Below, piece after piece: positions 1 to 10,775 of a DNA stretch of 64,000 nucleotides. Numbering within the stretch: the stretch's first letter is position 1; each line of letters starts with the position of its first letter. Source of the stretch: Phellopilus nigrolimitatus (Eukaryota; Basidiomycota; Agaricomycetes; Hymenochaetales; Hymenochaetaceae); assembly GCA_021029095.1 (NCBI GenBank), contig JAJOHG010000010.1:310001-374000 (forward strand), in the 5' to 3' direction. The notes beneath the pieces were generated by a model. That model had not been told where the DNA came from. It worked only from the letters and a program-made list of their open reading frames with translations, and made no database searches. A program made the position numbers and the translations under genes.

Positions 1-361
1 GGCGGATGCGGAGACAGTGCGGGTCTTCCCGACGGAGGCCCATCCGCACGCACAAATCACGCGCAAGCGCGTTTCCACTGCCCCGCATCCTCGGAGTCGG
101 AATATCTGCTAGTAACCTAAACGAAGCCAGGGATGACTATAGGTCCACGCAATAATATGACGGAGCGTGCTTATAGCGGTCCTGTTCGAAACCCTGTCCT
201 CTCTTCTCCTCCCCTCCCCCCTTTGCTTTTCTCTTCCCCGACGTCTGCAACCACCTCAGGCGCGACGAAACGACGACGACGACAACGACGACGACGACGG
301 CTCGCCGAGACTAGCGGACCGCAGAGTTTGACACCGACACCGGAGGCGCCCAGCGCTTGCC
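1..361. other. Window edge and upstream region of the sfc1-like gene
   Basis: No gene is recognisable in the first 361 bases. A GAC-rich microsatellite lies at about 266-300. A pyrimidine-rich stretch at about 198-240 and this repeat probably belong to the promoter or 5' leader of the carrier gene that starts at 362. Short open frames through the repeat encode only low-complexity Arg-rich sequence and were not accepted as genes. Confidence 0.5.
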
Positions 362-1809
362 ATGCCGCGGACCGACAGCAAGAAGCCCGTCGGGTTTGCC
401 ACGCACATCACTGCGGGCGGCCTCGCCGGTGCGATGGAGGCGGTGAGTAGGTGCCCGTCGTTCGGTGGTGCACGCACGCGCTGGATGGACGTCGCTGACA
501 GCTCTCCTCGTTCTCGTCGGTGCTGCCGCCGCCCAGCTCGCCTGCCAGCCGCTCGACACCATAAAAGTGCGCATGCAGCTGTCCAAGTCGGGGCTCACGC
601 CAGGCGTACGTCCCCTCCCCTCCTCCCTCCCCTCTCTTTTTCCTTTCGCGCCGCGCCGCCGCTCACCGCTCACCGCCCGGCGCATAACCAGACAAAGCCG
701 CGCGGGTTCCTCGCGACGGGCGCGCAGATCGTGCAGCGCGAGACGCCGCTCGCGCTGTACAAGGGGCTCGGCGCGGTGCTCTCGGGCATCGTGCCCAAGA
801 TGTCCATCCGCTTCGCGAGCTTCGAGGCGTACAAGGGCTGGCTCGCGAACGAGGAGGGCACGACGAACACGGGCCGCATATTCCTCGGTGCGCTCCCCCG
901 TCCCTTTCTCTCATTACCATGAACCGTGAAGACGCTTTGCGGGGGTTCCTGACACTGACACACGGCAATGCAGCGGGCCTCGGCGCGGGCACGACGGAGG
1001 CGGTCGCGGTCGTGTGCCCGATGGAGGTCGTCAAGATCCGGCTGCAGGCGCAGTCGCACTCGCTCGCGGACCCGCTCGAGACGCCGCGCTACCGCAACGC
1101 GGGCCACGCCGTGTACACCATCGTGCGCGAGGAGGGCCTCGCCACGCTCTACCGCGGCGTCTCGCTCACCGCGCTCCGCCAGGCGACGAACCAGGGTGCG
1201 TGCGCGCTCTTTCCCCTTTCTCTCCGCGCTTAAATAAGTCCTCTCCGCTCAAATAAGAAAGTATACTGATTTGATTTTTTTTTTTGATTTTATTTCGTCT
1301 CAATTTCTTGGTTGGTTTTGGTGGACGCGCGCAGGCGCGAACTTCACAACGTACCAGGAGCTCAAGAAGTTCGCGCAGAAGCACCAGCCGCAGCAGACCG
1401 ACCAGCCCGAGCTGACCGCCCTGCCCGCCTGGCAGACGATGCTCATCGGCCTCGTGTCGGGCGCGATGGGGCCCTTCTCCAACGCGCCCATCGACACCAT
1501 CAAAACCCGTACGCCTTCCCTCCCTCCGTTCCCCCCCAATAAAATCAACATCTGACCCCCCTCCCCGTCTCCCCAGGCCTGCAAAAAACGTCCTACCCGC
1601 CGGGCACGTCCTCGTACGCGAAGATCGCGTCCATCACGCGCGAGATGTTCCGGCAGGAGGGCGCGCGCGCGTTCTACAAGGGCATCACGCCGCGCGTGCT
1701 GCGCGTCGCGCCCGGCCAGGCGGTCGTGTTCCCCGTGTACGAGAAGGTGAGCAGCGTGCTCGAGCGCGTGCAGGGCGCCGAGGAGCTCGGCGATACGTAT
1801 TCGGAGTGA
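362..1809 (+). CDS. sfc1: Mitochondrial succinate/fumarate carrier (Sfc1/Acr1 type)
   Basis: Six exons: 362-442, 537-605, 692-887, 974-1195, 1335-1508 and 1577-1809, giving 324 residues, normal for an SLC25 carrier. Three carrier signatures are visible: PLDTIKVRMQ in repeat 1, PMEVVKIRLQAQ in repeat 2 and PIDTIKTRLQ in repeat 3. The stretches GLGAVLSGIVPKMSIRF, TALRQATNQGANF and ITPRVLRVAPGQAV follow yeast Sfc1 closely, which separates it from citrate or oxoglutarate carriers. In yeast this protein exchanges cytosolic succinate for mitochondrial fumarate across the inner membrane, linking the glyoxylate cycle to gluconeogenesis. The start is the first ATG that gives the conserved N-terminal repeat. 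All phases close without shifts. It lies tail to tail with the hydrolase gene at 2178-3463, about 370 bases away. Confidence 0.93.
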
Positions 1810-2177
1810 GGCGCCCCCGGGCGCCGGGCGTGCGGAGATGCGTAGACTGGCTGGCTCTTTCTTTCGTTAATTGGATTTTCTTTCTTTCTTGAGCTTGAGC
1901 TTAGAGCGTGTACGGAACAGAGGAGTTTGAGGAGCGTGACCTGCGAACATGGAGAACGGGGGATTGTATGCGCTACATTTGTAAAATGGCGCTCTGTTCG
2001 CAATGAAGATGTGGGCGAAAATAACAATCGCCACAGCCATTCCATTTCTCTAAGATGTAATTTATCTCTCACGTCCTATACACTTCAACATCTTCTTCGA
2101 ACACAAGCTGTCAGGCTCTCAGAATAAAGGAGCCAACGCGAGTCAGGCGCTCACCTAACAAAAAACAGGGGGAGCCG

Positions 2178-3463
2178 TCAGAGATTACTAGCACGCGCCC
2201 CCTCCGCCTCCACAGGCGCCGCCGCCCCAGAAACCGGCGCGCTCTGGGCCTGCGAGCCCGCCGCCGCCGCGGCGGCGGGTGACACGGGGGGCGCGGGCAC
2301 GTCGCCGAGCGGGTCGCGCAGGTAGTCGCGGAAGAAGTTACGCCACGGCGCCTTCGCGGGGACGAAGTGCCCGCCGTCGTGCGCGACGACGCGCGCGTTG
2401 GCGGAGGCCGCGGCGAGCCCCGCGCGCGCTCGGGGGTGACGACGACGTCCGCGAGCCCGTGCACGTGCAGCGTCGGCGTCGTGTAGCGCGGCGAGAAGAA
2501 GGGAGAGCAGAGGGGCGAGGAGGGGAGGAAGCCCGCGATGGAGACGCAGAATTTGCTGGGGTGGGGGGTGGGGGTGAGGGGCTTGGGTTGGGAGAGAAGG
2601 GGAAGGGGAGGGGAGGGAGGGGGGGAGGGGAGGGGGACGTACAGTGGTGGGTGCGGCGCCTGGCCGTCGATGAGGAACGGCGGGTGGAGGTTGGGTCTCT
2701 CGAGCTGTGTATGTGTGTGCGTCGGGCGGGTCAGTCGCGGGGCGCGGAGGGGGAAAGAAGGGCGGGGCGCTGCTCACCACCGCTGCCAGCAGCGCGGCCA
2801 TCGCCGCGCCCTGGCTGAAGCCGAACACGCCCTGCGCGCGCGGTCAGCGTCAGCTCCTTATCCGTCGCGCAGGGAACGCGGAAGGGAAAAGGAAGGGAAA
2901 GGGAAGGGAAAGAGGGGAAGACTAACCTCGAACGTGTCCTGCGCGAGGACGTCCCGCAGGGCGGCGAGCGACTCGGCGACGCCGTCGTAGCGCGTGCGCT
3001 CGGGGTTCGTGCGCCACCAGCCGCGCGGGGTCTCGGCGGGGCTGGGCGCGCTCGGGGCGTCGCCGGCGCCGAGGGCGCTGGTGCTGAACCCCGCGAGGTC
3101 GGCGGGCTGGAGGACGTGCGGGGCGTCGACGAACACTGCCGCAAAAGAAAGACGTGGGATGAGAGAAGGGGAGGGGCCGCGCGCATATACATGAGTCGTG
3201 TATGCGCACCGAAGTCGATGTCCTTTGCGCAGGCCTTGCGGATGGCGCCCATCTACGTAGGACGGCCGGCGGGCACTCAGCTCAGTGGGGGAGAAAAAAG
3301 AAAGAGAGAGGCGGAGGCGTGGGATGGGTGCTGACTCGCTTGGAGAATATGGCGGCGTTCTGCGCGTATCTGTGTGGGCGGACAGGGATAAGGGATGAGA
3401 AATGAGGGATGGTGTACATGTCGGCGCTTACCCGTGCAGCATGAGCACCTTCTTGGTAGACAT
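2178..3463 (-). CDS. FSH1-family serine hydrolase, frame broken in last exon
   Basis: Read on the minus strand from ATG at 3463, with exons 3432-3463, 3336-3369, 3210-3252, 2927-3135, 2778-2831, 2643-2704 and 2178-2555. The product is an alpha/beta hydrolase of the yeast FSH1 / human OVCA2 family: N-terminal KKVLMLHG, the nucleophile elbow GFSQGAAMAALL with Ser, the acid region LHVHGLADVVVTPER, and a histidine motif HDGGHFVP. The natural substrate of the family is poorly known; short-chain acyl esters are the usual suggestion. The histidine motif lies in a different frame from the acid region, with the switch near 2425-2440 in a GC-rich run; exon 7 is one base short of an in-frame length. Read as written, the protein loses His and runs to a stop near 2111. 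It is divergent from the lectin gene, 226 bases apart. Confidence 0.8.
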
Positions 3464-3689
3464 CTTGCGAGTGTGTTGAGTGCAGGGGAGTTTCAAAGTC
3501 AGCTGGCTGGCGATCGTCAAGACGCAAGAGAACGGAACGCTGCGCCAAAAATAGACGCACGCGGGCCCCTTCGACGTGTCCAAATTCGATCCAACTTGCC
3601 TGACTACTCCGCCCTTCCTCATCCTCCATCCTCCATCCCCATCCTCCCCGCCGCTGCCTCCGGGCTCTGTCTTTCCTTTGCTCACCGCC
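3464..3689. promoter_or_regulatory. Shared divergent promoter, FSH1-like gene and L-type lectin gene
   Basis: Only 226 bases separate the two start codons, so both promoters must lie here. A pyrimidine-rich tract (about 3610-3660) precedes the lectin ATG, typical of fungal core promoters. No clear TATA box was seen for either direction. Confidence 0.45.
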
Positions 3690-5649
3690 ATGCGCCCCGA
3701 CATGCTCTGCCAGCTTCTGTTCCACGTCCTCGTACTGCTGCTGCCCCTCGGCGCCCTCGCGGCAAAGGACAGCAAGAAGGACGGCAAGAAGGACGCGAAG
3801 AACGCTACCATCGACAGGGTGCGTTTGCTGGCCTCTTTATGTCTCGACTTATGGCTATTTTGCTAAACGAACTCGCCCTGGCTTCATGTTTTTACTGTGT
3901 TCTGTGCTACTGCAGCTCATCAACTTGCGCACGCATTCTCTGTACGCGCCGTACATCGACCAGGACCTGCAGAACCGCTGGTGGGACTTCGGCGCCGACG
4001 CCATCGTCGTAAGTCCCCGCGTCTCCTTCCTTCCTGGGCCAGGCCATACACTAGCTGACTGACGCGCCCTGCCCCCCGCGCAAAGAACACGAACAAGCAC
4101 ATCCGCCTCACGCGCGCGCGGCCCTCCCAAATGGTGCGCTCCTCTCCTCCTCCCTCCGTCGCACCCTACATACGTACATACAACACGCTGGGGCCAGCCC
4201 CGTCTGAACTGATGCACACACACACACACGCTTCTCGCTTCTAGGGCTGGCTGTGGTCCCGACTCCCGCTCACCGCGACGCACTACGTGATCGAGGTCGA
4301 GTTCAAGGTGCGTGTGCGTGTCGTGTCGTGTCGCGCGAGCTTCTTTTTTTTTCTCCCCTGCTGATGCGCCTGCGCCTGCGCCGGCTGTCCGTCCTACGTA
4401 GATCTCGGGCGACTCCCCGTCGTCGTCCTCCCATCTCCACGGCGACGGCCTGGCCATCTGGCTGGCGCAGGACCGCGCGGAGCCCGGTCCCGTATTCGGC
4501 TCCAAAGGCGCGTGTCTCCCATCTCGCTCAAATAGTGTGCGGGGCTGAGCTCTCTCTATTCCCCCTCCTCTCCTGCTGTATGTACTAGATAAATTCACGG
4601 GCCTCGGCATCTTCCTCGACACGTGCGTACCTGCGTGTTTGTTGGCTGTTGACTTTTCGTCAGGCCGGCGCAGCTGACGGGAATGCGCGTGTTACAGATA
4701 CGCAAACGCACGCCACGCGTACTCCTTCCCGCGCGTCGTCGCGATGCTGGGCGACGGCGCGACGAGCTACGACCACGACCACGACGGGGACACGACGAGC
4801 GTCGGCGCGTGCTCCGTGCGTCTTCTCCCTTCTCCCTTCTCCCTTCCCCTTCTCTATCCGGTCCGACCGTATAAAAACAAATGACTCAAGCCGGGCACGG
4901 CGCAGGCGAACTTCCGCCGGACGAACGTCGCGACGAGGCTCAGGCTCACATACGTCCGCGACAAGTTCCTCGACGTGAAGATGCAGTTCAAAGCCTGTGC
5001 GTCCCCTCCCCCTCTCTCCCTCTCCCCCTCTCTCCCTCTCCCCCTCTCCCCATCCCCCCATCTGTCTCTCTTCCTTCCCCGCGTGGCCACGTAGAGCTTA
5101 CTGAACCGAAACAAAAAAAAAATGTGCAGGGGACGACTGGACAGACTGCTTCCGCATCGAGGGCCTCGCGATCCCGAACGCGCCGTACATCGGCTTCTCC
5201 GCGCTCACAGGCGACGTGTTCGACACGCACGAGTACGTCCCGTCCCGTCCCGTTCCCCATCACCACCCCCCCCCCCCCCTCTTATCCCTCTTATCCTTCT
5301 TATCCCTCCTCCCCTCTCGCTCACGCGCACGCTCACCGCACGCAGCATCATATCCATATCGACCTCCTCCGCGATCCTGGGCGACCCCAGCCGGCCGCGC
5401 GACAGGCTGCAGGGCGCCGCAGGCGCCGCCGGGGGCGCGGGGGGCGCCTCCGCGTCGTCGTGGCTCGGCGCGCTCGTCAGGCTCTTCCTCTTCGCGGGCG
5501 TGTGCGTCGGCGCGCTCTACGGATACAAGGAGTATGCGCGCCGGAATAATGTCGGATTTGGAGCGGGCGGCGGCGGCGGGTTTGGGCGCGGCGGTGGTTA
5601 TGGGCGAGGCGGGGGGTTTGATATGTGGAGGGATGGGAAGAGGTTTTAG
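3690..5649 (+). CDS. L-type lectin cargo receptor of the early secretory pathway (VIP36/Emp47-like)
   Basis: Ten exons: 3690-3818, 3916-4008, 4086-4133, 4245-4307, 4402-4507, 4589-4622, 4698-4815, 4906-4996, 5130-5232 and 5346-5649, giving 362 residues. A hydrophobic signal peptide (LLFHVLVLLLPLGALAA) is followed by a Lys-rich linker and a leguminous-type lectin domain from about residue 45 to 255. Visible hallmarks are NRWWDFGADAIV, the HGDGLAIWLAQD sugar/metal loop and GLGIFLDTYAN. A single transmembrane segment (ALVRLFLFAGVCVGALYGY) sits near residue 320, so this is type I. The cytosolic tail is Gly/Arg/Phe-rich and ends in KRF with no KKXX signal. Family members bind high-mannose glycoproteins and cycle between ER and Golgi. 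The intron after 4507 appears to use a GC donor. Confidence 0.9.
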
Positions 5650-6596
5650 GGCCTTTCGCTTTCTGTTTTGTCGAGTTGTGTTTTGAGTTTGTTTTTACCT
5701 GTGGGTACCCTCCCTGCGGAATTAAAAAAAAAAGCGATATCTATGCGTCGTACATACATACACGTACATACAGCGGGAACCTCCCATACTGCATAAAGGC
5801 CGGTCGGTGGAAGGGGTCGGCTTATGGCATTGTTTATCCAGAAGGCTACGCAACACGAGAAACTCGACTTATTATGTAATTAAACCCCCATGAAAAGTAG
5901 AAGGAGATAAGCTGCGAGATGGTTAACTCTCTGTGTGCTCCGCCCGCAGTTTCATTATGAGTTCTGAGTTGTGTGGACGTGGCCGCCGCGAGCTGAGCGA
6001 AGGGGGCGACAGCAGCCGTGGGCCCGTGGCCCCCGTTCGAGCGCCGTGATAGTTTGACCACGCTGCTGCGGCGCTGCCGTTGAGTCCCCTCCGCCGTTAG
6101 CCTCGACTGCATTGTCACGGCATCAATAAGTGCAAAAAAAAGAAGAAAACGCGGAAGAAAAGGAGAGAATAATTGGTGAAAGTCGTCACAGCCTGACGGC
6201 AACTGACCTCACACAATGCATATCGATATTTAATTTACTCAAATTGGCTATGCATTATCATATAAGGATTTTTTCTATCTACCGACCCGGTGGAAACACG
6301 GATCTATGCAATATGGGAGGTTATGCGCTATGAGAGAGACGCAATATGGGAGGTGTGGCGACCGCGGCGATCATGGCGTGCCCTAAAAGGGGAAGGGGGC
6401 GTATGTAAGCACACACGTCGTCGTGAACACGTCGCAAGAGCGCTCGCTGCACGCACCTCCGCAACGGACTCGGGGCTCGCACGACACACGAACACACGCA
6501 TCCTCGCCCACTCGTTTCCCGACTCGCTCGCACGCCGCACGCCCCCGAAACGCACGCGCTGGAGGGCTCGCACTCGCATCGCCGCCCGTCACCGTC
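5650..6596. other. Intergenic region between lectin and ERD2 genes
   Basis: About 950 bases with no gene supported on either strand. The first part is the lectin 3' region with an A-run near 5724-5733. Two short copies of the words caatatgggagg / cgcaatatgggagg occur near 6308 and 6340. The 400 bases before 6597 rise in GC and would hold the ERD2 promoter and 5' leader. Confidence 0.5.
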
Positions 6597-7803
6597 ATGA
6601 ATATCTTCCGGTTCTTCGGTGAGAGCTCCAGGCAACTTCTTGAACTCCTCGAGGGCGTGCGCTGAACGCTGGCACCCCCCCCCCCCCCCGGCACGCTGAT
6701 GCGGACGCGGAACCGACAGGCGACCTCTCGCATCTGGCGTCCATCGTTATCCTGCTGCACAAGATACAGTCGTCGCGGTCATGCAGAGGTGCGTCCCCCC
6801 GCCACGGCCACGACGCGCCTTCGGCGCGCGCGCGCGCGCACGGACGGGAAGTATCTGTGTATGTGCGGAACACGGCGCTGACCGCCGTTTGCTTTCTTTC
6901 GTTTTTATGTCTGTGTGTGCACGCGCGGCGCCAGGCATCTCGTTCAAGACGCAGGCGCTGTACGTGGTGGTCTTCGTCGCGCGCTACCTCGACCTCTTCC
7001 TCGGCGAGTGGGTCTCGCTGTACAACACCGCGATGAAGCTGTTCTTCATCGGCAGCAGCTGCTACGTGCTGTACCTCATGAAGAAGCGCTTCAGGTGAGC
7101 GTGTGCCCCGGGCTGCCTTCTCAACACTCAATTTAAAAAATGAAAAAACTCACGCCTGTAACTCCCATCTTCCTCCCCTGCGCACCGCACGCGCGCACAT
7201 ACATAGACCGACGCACGACCCGTCGATCGACACCTTCCGCGTCGAGTTCCTCGCGGGCCCGGCGTTCCTGCTCGCGCTCGTGTTCAACTACAAGTTCAGC
7301 GTCGTCGAGGTGCTGTGGGCGTTCTCGATCTACCTCGAGGCCGTCGCGATCCTGCCGCAGCTGTTCATGCTGCACCGCACGGGCGAGGCGGAGACGATCA
7401 CGACGCACTACCTCGCCGCGCTCGGCGCGTACCGCGGGCTGTATATCCCGAACTGGATCTATAGGTGCGTGGCGTGGCGCTGCGTTGCGCGTTCGGCTCT
7501 GCGTGTCTTTCGCTTTTTCTCTTTTTCTGGCGTGGCGTGGTGGGATGGACGAGAACGCGTTGCTGATTGGCTGTTTTTCTTTTGCTGTGATATAGATACT
7601 TCTCCGAAGGCACGGTGGACCCGATAGCCGTGATTGCGGGCTTGGTCCAGACGATGCTATACCTCGACTTTTTCTACATCTACTTCACAAAGTAAGTCAC
7701 GACGCCCTTCCCCCTCCCCAAGATCGTTCCTGACTCGTTCCTTTCTGTTTGTCGCCGGCCGCGCAGAGTTCTGCAAGGACAGAAATTCGAGCTTCCGGCG
7801 TGA
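6597..7803 (+). CDS. ERD2: ER lumen protein-retaining receptor (HDEL/KDEL receptor)
   Basis: Six exons: 6597-6618, 6720-6788, 6935-7094, 7207-7464, 7596-7691 and 7767-7803, giving 213 residues, the normal ERD2 length. The N-terminus [16 protein letters not shown], followed by [16 protein letters not shown] and ARYLDLF, is close to identical across eukaryotes; further conserved blocks are [20 protein letters not shown]-like [11 protein letters not shown] and YIPNWIYRY. Seven hydrophobic spans are present. The receptor sits in the Golgi and ER-Golgi intermediate membranes, binds C-terminal HDEL/KDEL of escaped ER chaperones at low pH and returns them in COPI vesicles. The tail ends [12 protein letters not shown]. 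Intron 1 carries a 15-C run at 6675-6689. No frame breaks. The lectin receptor gene 950 bases upstream acts in the same transport loop. Confidence 0.95.
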
Positions 7804-8319
7804 AGCGCGGGAGAGCGAGACGGATCATGCACTACACCTTAATGCGCGCGCGCGTTTATTCCCCCCCTGATTTTTGTACGGCGCCGACAGCGTCGGCCTG
7901 AGAGATTTCTGGCGGTCATTGGCAATAGATCCTTTCATTATCAATTCTTCCTGTTGTGCGAGCGGTTTGCGGAGGGCTGAGTTCACTCGTGCGTGTTATT
8001 CTACGATGGCTCGGCTCCGCGAAGTCTATATATGGTCTTTCACGGATAAACGGTTGAGAGCAAACTGCACCACTTTGAGTCCTGCTCGATTTTAGTTTGT
8101 ACATGGTACATCGACACACTGAGCATGGCTGAAGACTCAGAAGAGGACGTTGCTTTACTCTGGTCACTTTTTTTTTCTTTTACGTTCCTCGTTTGGACAA
8201 TTCAAGCACGCTACGACAAATTACGTAAGATAATCTAGTTTTCTTCTTCGAATCAAGTACTTGTACGTCTTACAGCATTGGTCGTATGCTATATATTTAT
8301 CCAAGGGAGTAATCCGGCG

Positions 8320-9515
8320 TCAAGCGTTGACGATATTCTGACACTCCTTGCCCTCCTCTAGGTCACTGAGGTTTTGAATCGTCATGTCAGCGACAGGCGG
8401 TAAGGGCCTTATCGAATAACGTCAACGTTAAGTAGGTTTCAGCTGTATACACAGACAAACGCACCGCCTGGTGCCCAGTCACGAAGACATTTATGGAAGC
8501 TCAGCAGGCGGCTGAGCACGTCGTCGTCGTGCATGATCGAGCCGCGCCCGTCGCGGAAGAAGTGCTCCTCCTCGCGGCACGTACACGTCGAGCGCGACCG
8601 CGACCGCGCCGACGTGGCCGTTCTTGAGGAGGCGCACGAGCGCGGCGGTTTTGACGAGCACGCCGCCGCCGCCGCTCGTGTTGGCGAGCATGACGCCGCG
8701 CTTCGTGCACGCGAGCGTCTCCGCGCCGAGCGGGCAGTGCAGCGAGAAGACGTCCGCGCGCGCGAGCAGCTCCGCGGGCACGGTGCACCCGAACCCGCGT
8801 GCGACTGATCTTCCCGGTGAGCATGCCGATCTTGCCTGTCCCGATGGTCCCGACGGTCTTGCCTGAGAGGCTTAACCCGACGAGCCCGAAGAGGAGGAAG
8901 TTGCCCTCTCGCACGCGGTTGTATACTTTGTGGCTGCACGGAACGTGTTCAGACGATCGACACATGTCATGAGAGACGCGACGCACTACTTCCTGACGAC
9001 GGTCAGAATCATCCCGATCGTGAACTAGCACGCGATAATCATCTCGTCAGATCACGCCGGAGCATGACCATCTACACGAACCTCAGCAACTGGGTTTTAT
9101 AAGCTAGTCTGACTGAAAGACGCGCCAGTTCAAGGACAAGACGCACTTGCTTCTGGAGAGTACGCAGGTACACGGACGACTGCGATCCCCAGCTCCGCAG
9201 CTTTCTCCAAATGGACCTAATCCAACGTGTATCGCGTCAACATCTATATCTCGACACAGAGATCATATATTTATGCAGTTGGCACGAGCATTATTGGAGC
9301 CCGCGCACTATTCAAACAAGAGCGTCAGCATTCATCCACAATGCTCGAGATCAATGCTCGAGATCAATGCTCGACAGACGCACTCGCAGCGCGATCGTCC
9401 GCACGCCGACGTCGTGGAGCGCCTGCAGCGTCGGGGCGTCGCCCGAATCGTTCACGAAGATCAACCTCGCCTGGACGGTTTTCGCAGGGAGGGAAAAGGA
9501 GCGAGGGAGGGTAGT
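8320..9515 (-). pseudogene. Decayed D-lactate/2-hydroxyacid dehydrogenase (D-LDH)
   Basis: Pieces of a fungal D-lactate dehydrogenase appear in order on the minus strand but in changing frames. N-terminal VNDSGDAPTLQALHDVGVR lies near 9400-9465, HLEKAAELGIAVVRVPAYS near 9160-9220, [11 protein letters not shown] near 8905-8935, the NAD-binding [13 protein letters not shown] near 8820-8865, and [19 protein letters not shown] near 8705-8775. ALDVY followed by [10 protein letters not shown] spans 8550-8600, VTGHQA is near 8475 and the C-terminal NLSDLEEGKE is near 8340-8370. The usual NTSRGGLVDT block reads [12 protein letters not shown], so the catalytic Arg is lost. Residues between the Rossmann motif and LLARADV are deleted. 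Several shifts are too short to be introns. This is a dead copy of a full gene, not a captured fragment. Confidence 0.85.
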
Positions 9516-9840
9516 CAAGACGGACGATGCCCTGCCTTTCTCGCTTAACCTTCGGTGCGTTCATAGAACATTAAGGTGCATAATTAAGTTTACAAGATGA
9601 ACCTTGTCTACGTCTCTCCTATACACCAAGCCTTTCCTTCTCTTATACACGCGGTTTCCGGGTCTTCGAGTCAGAGTCTCTACGCTCTGAACACAGACCC
9701 TTTGTACACAGTGGGACGGCGTCTGAGCTTAGACAAGAGGCTTTCAAGCGCGTCGGACTCTGTCCACATTTCGTCACCTACGGCCACGTTTCTGGTACGC
9801 GTCACATTTTCGCGACCATTGTCGTACTACGCAAATCATG

Positions 9841-10059
9841 TCAGCTAATTGCGCGGAAACGGCAGGTTGAGTTGAGGAGCGACTCACAGTACGCCTTCCA
9901 TGTACCGGTGGGCAGTCTCATTGCCGCCGTGTCGTAGCTTTCGTAACCTTCGAACTTCAAGTTCGTCTCTACGATACATAATGCCTTGATAACCGCTACT
10001 CCCATGAGCATGTCGTCGAGATGAGAAGATGCTGAGGCCCACTCACCGGATTCTGTCAT
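9841..10059 (-). CDS. Short unrecognised ORF with an upstream TATA box
   Basis: A minus-strand frame from ATG at 10059 encodes MTESGEWASASSHLDD and a further mixed-polarity stretch with no recognised domain. A TATA-like box (TATATAAAGG on the minus strand, about 10109-10118) lies roughly 55 bases upstream of the ATG. A possible GTGAGT donor lies inside the frame near 9886-9891, so the true 3' end may differ. It could be a small lineage-specific gene or a chance frame. No function is proposed. Confidence 0.22.
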   Translation of the reverse strand: MTESGEWASASSHLDDMLMGVAVIKALCIVETNLKFEGYESYDTAAMRLPTGTWKAYCESLLNSTCRFRAIS

Positions 10060-10479
10060 TTTTGTTGGCTTGGGTAAGTTGACTGTATGATGATTTTTCG
10101 ATGCTCTATACGTCCTTTATATAGCTACGTACCGGAAAATTTGTCCCCACTTTGCAACGGGGCTTCCGAGACTCATTTGCAGCAGTTTGCGCTTCAAAGG
10201 GACAAAGCTCATGGCGTGAGCGGAAGCTAGAGTTATCAAGTGGAAGCAAAGCAGATGCATAGGCCCCGGCGATTCTGATAGGCCTTTCCCGTATTGTACA
10301 TGTACAAGGCGCATATGAGCGTAAAGTTAGTATGTATTTTAATAATGCGTAAAGTCCATCCCCAGCTTTAATTATGCATTAGTTGGTAATATGCATTAGT
10401 ATACTAATATAATTAACTTATAAGCTATTTATTTAATACTTACAGCCACTTCAGTATGATAATTAATGTATGACATTAT

Positions 10480-10745
10480 TTATCGTTGGAAAATTGAACT
10501 TTCTTGGCGAAGGTTCTACACCCTAGTTCGCACAGCCGAAAGTCGTAGGTTCAACTCTCAACTTTCAAGATCGACATCGGTTAGCGAAGTGTCAACAACC
10601 TATTTTGTACATCTTACTAAATTTGATCAACCATGGTGTGGTTCGTCTATGGTACACTGTGGTTTTTCTGTAACTCTGTGGTTTTGAGAAAACCATGTCG
10701 TGGTTCCATGGCTTGCTGTGGTTTCTTCTGTGGTTTTTCCTTTTT
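10480..10745 (+). repeat. TGTGGTT-array repeat, left copy, possibly SINE-like
   Basis: About six irregularly spaced copies of TGTGGTT lie between 10632 and 10740. Just upstream (10500-10570) is a segment with loose RNA polymerase III promoter likeness: TTGGCGAAGGTT resembles an A box and GGTTCAACTCT a B box, about 44 bases apart. A complementary array (AACCACA) lies at 19840-19945 on the other side of the fragment island. Outside the arrays the two copies are only weakly alike, so common origin is an inference. Confidence 0.4.
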
Positions 10746-10775
10746 TGATGATTATGAGATCTATCCTGCAGGGAG

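Noticed and set aside
9340..9375. Short CRISPR-like repeat (GATCAATGCTCGA, about three units)
   Set aside because: A simple tandem duplication without spacers inside a pseudogene in a eukaryote.
10500..10570. A tRNA gene
   Set aside because: Only loose A- and B-box likeness; no acceptor stem, anticodon arm or complete cloverleaf could be drawn.
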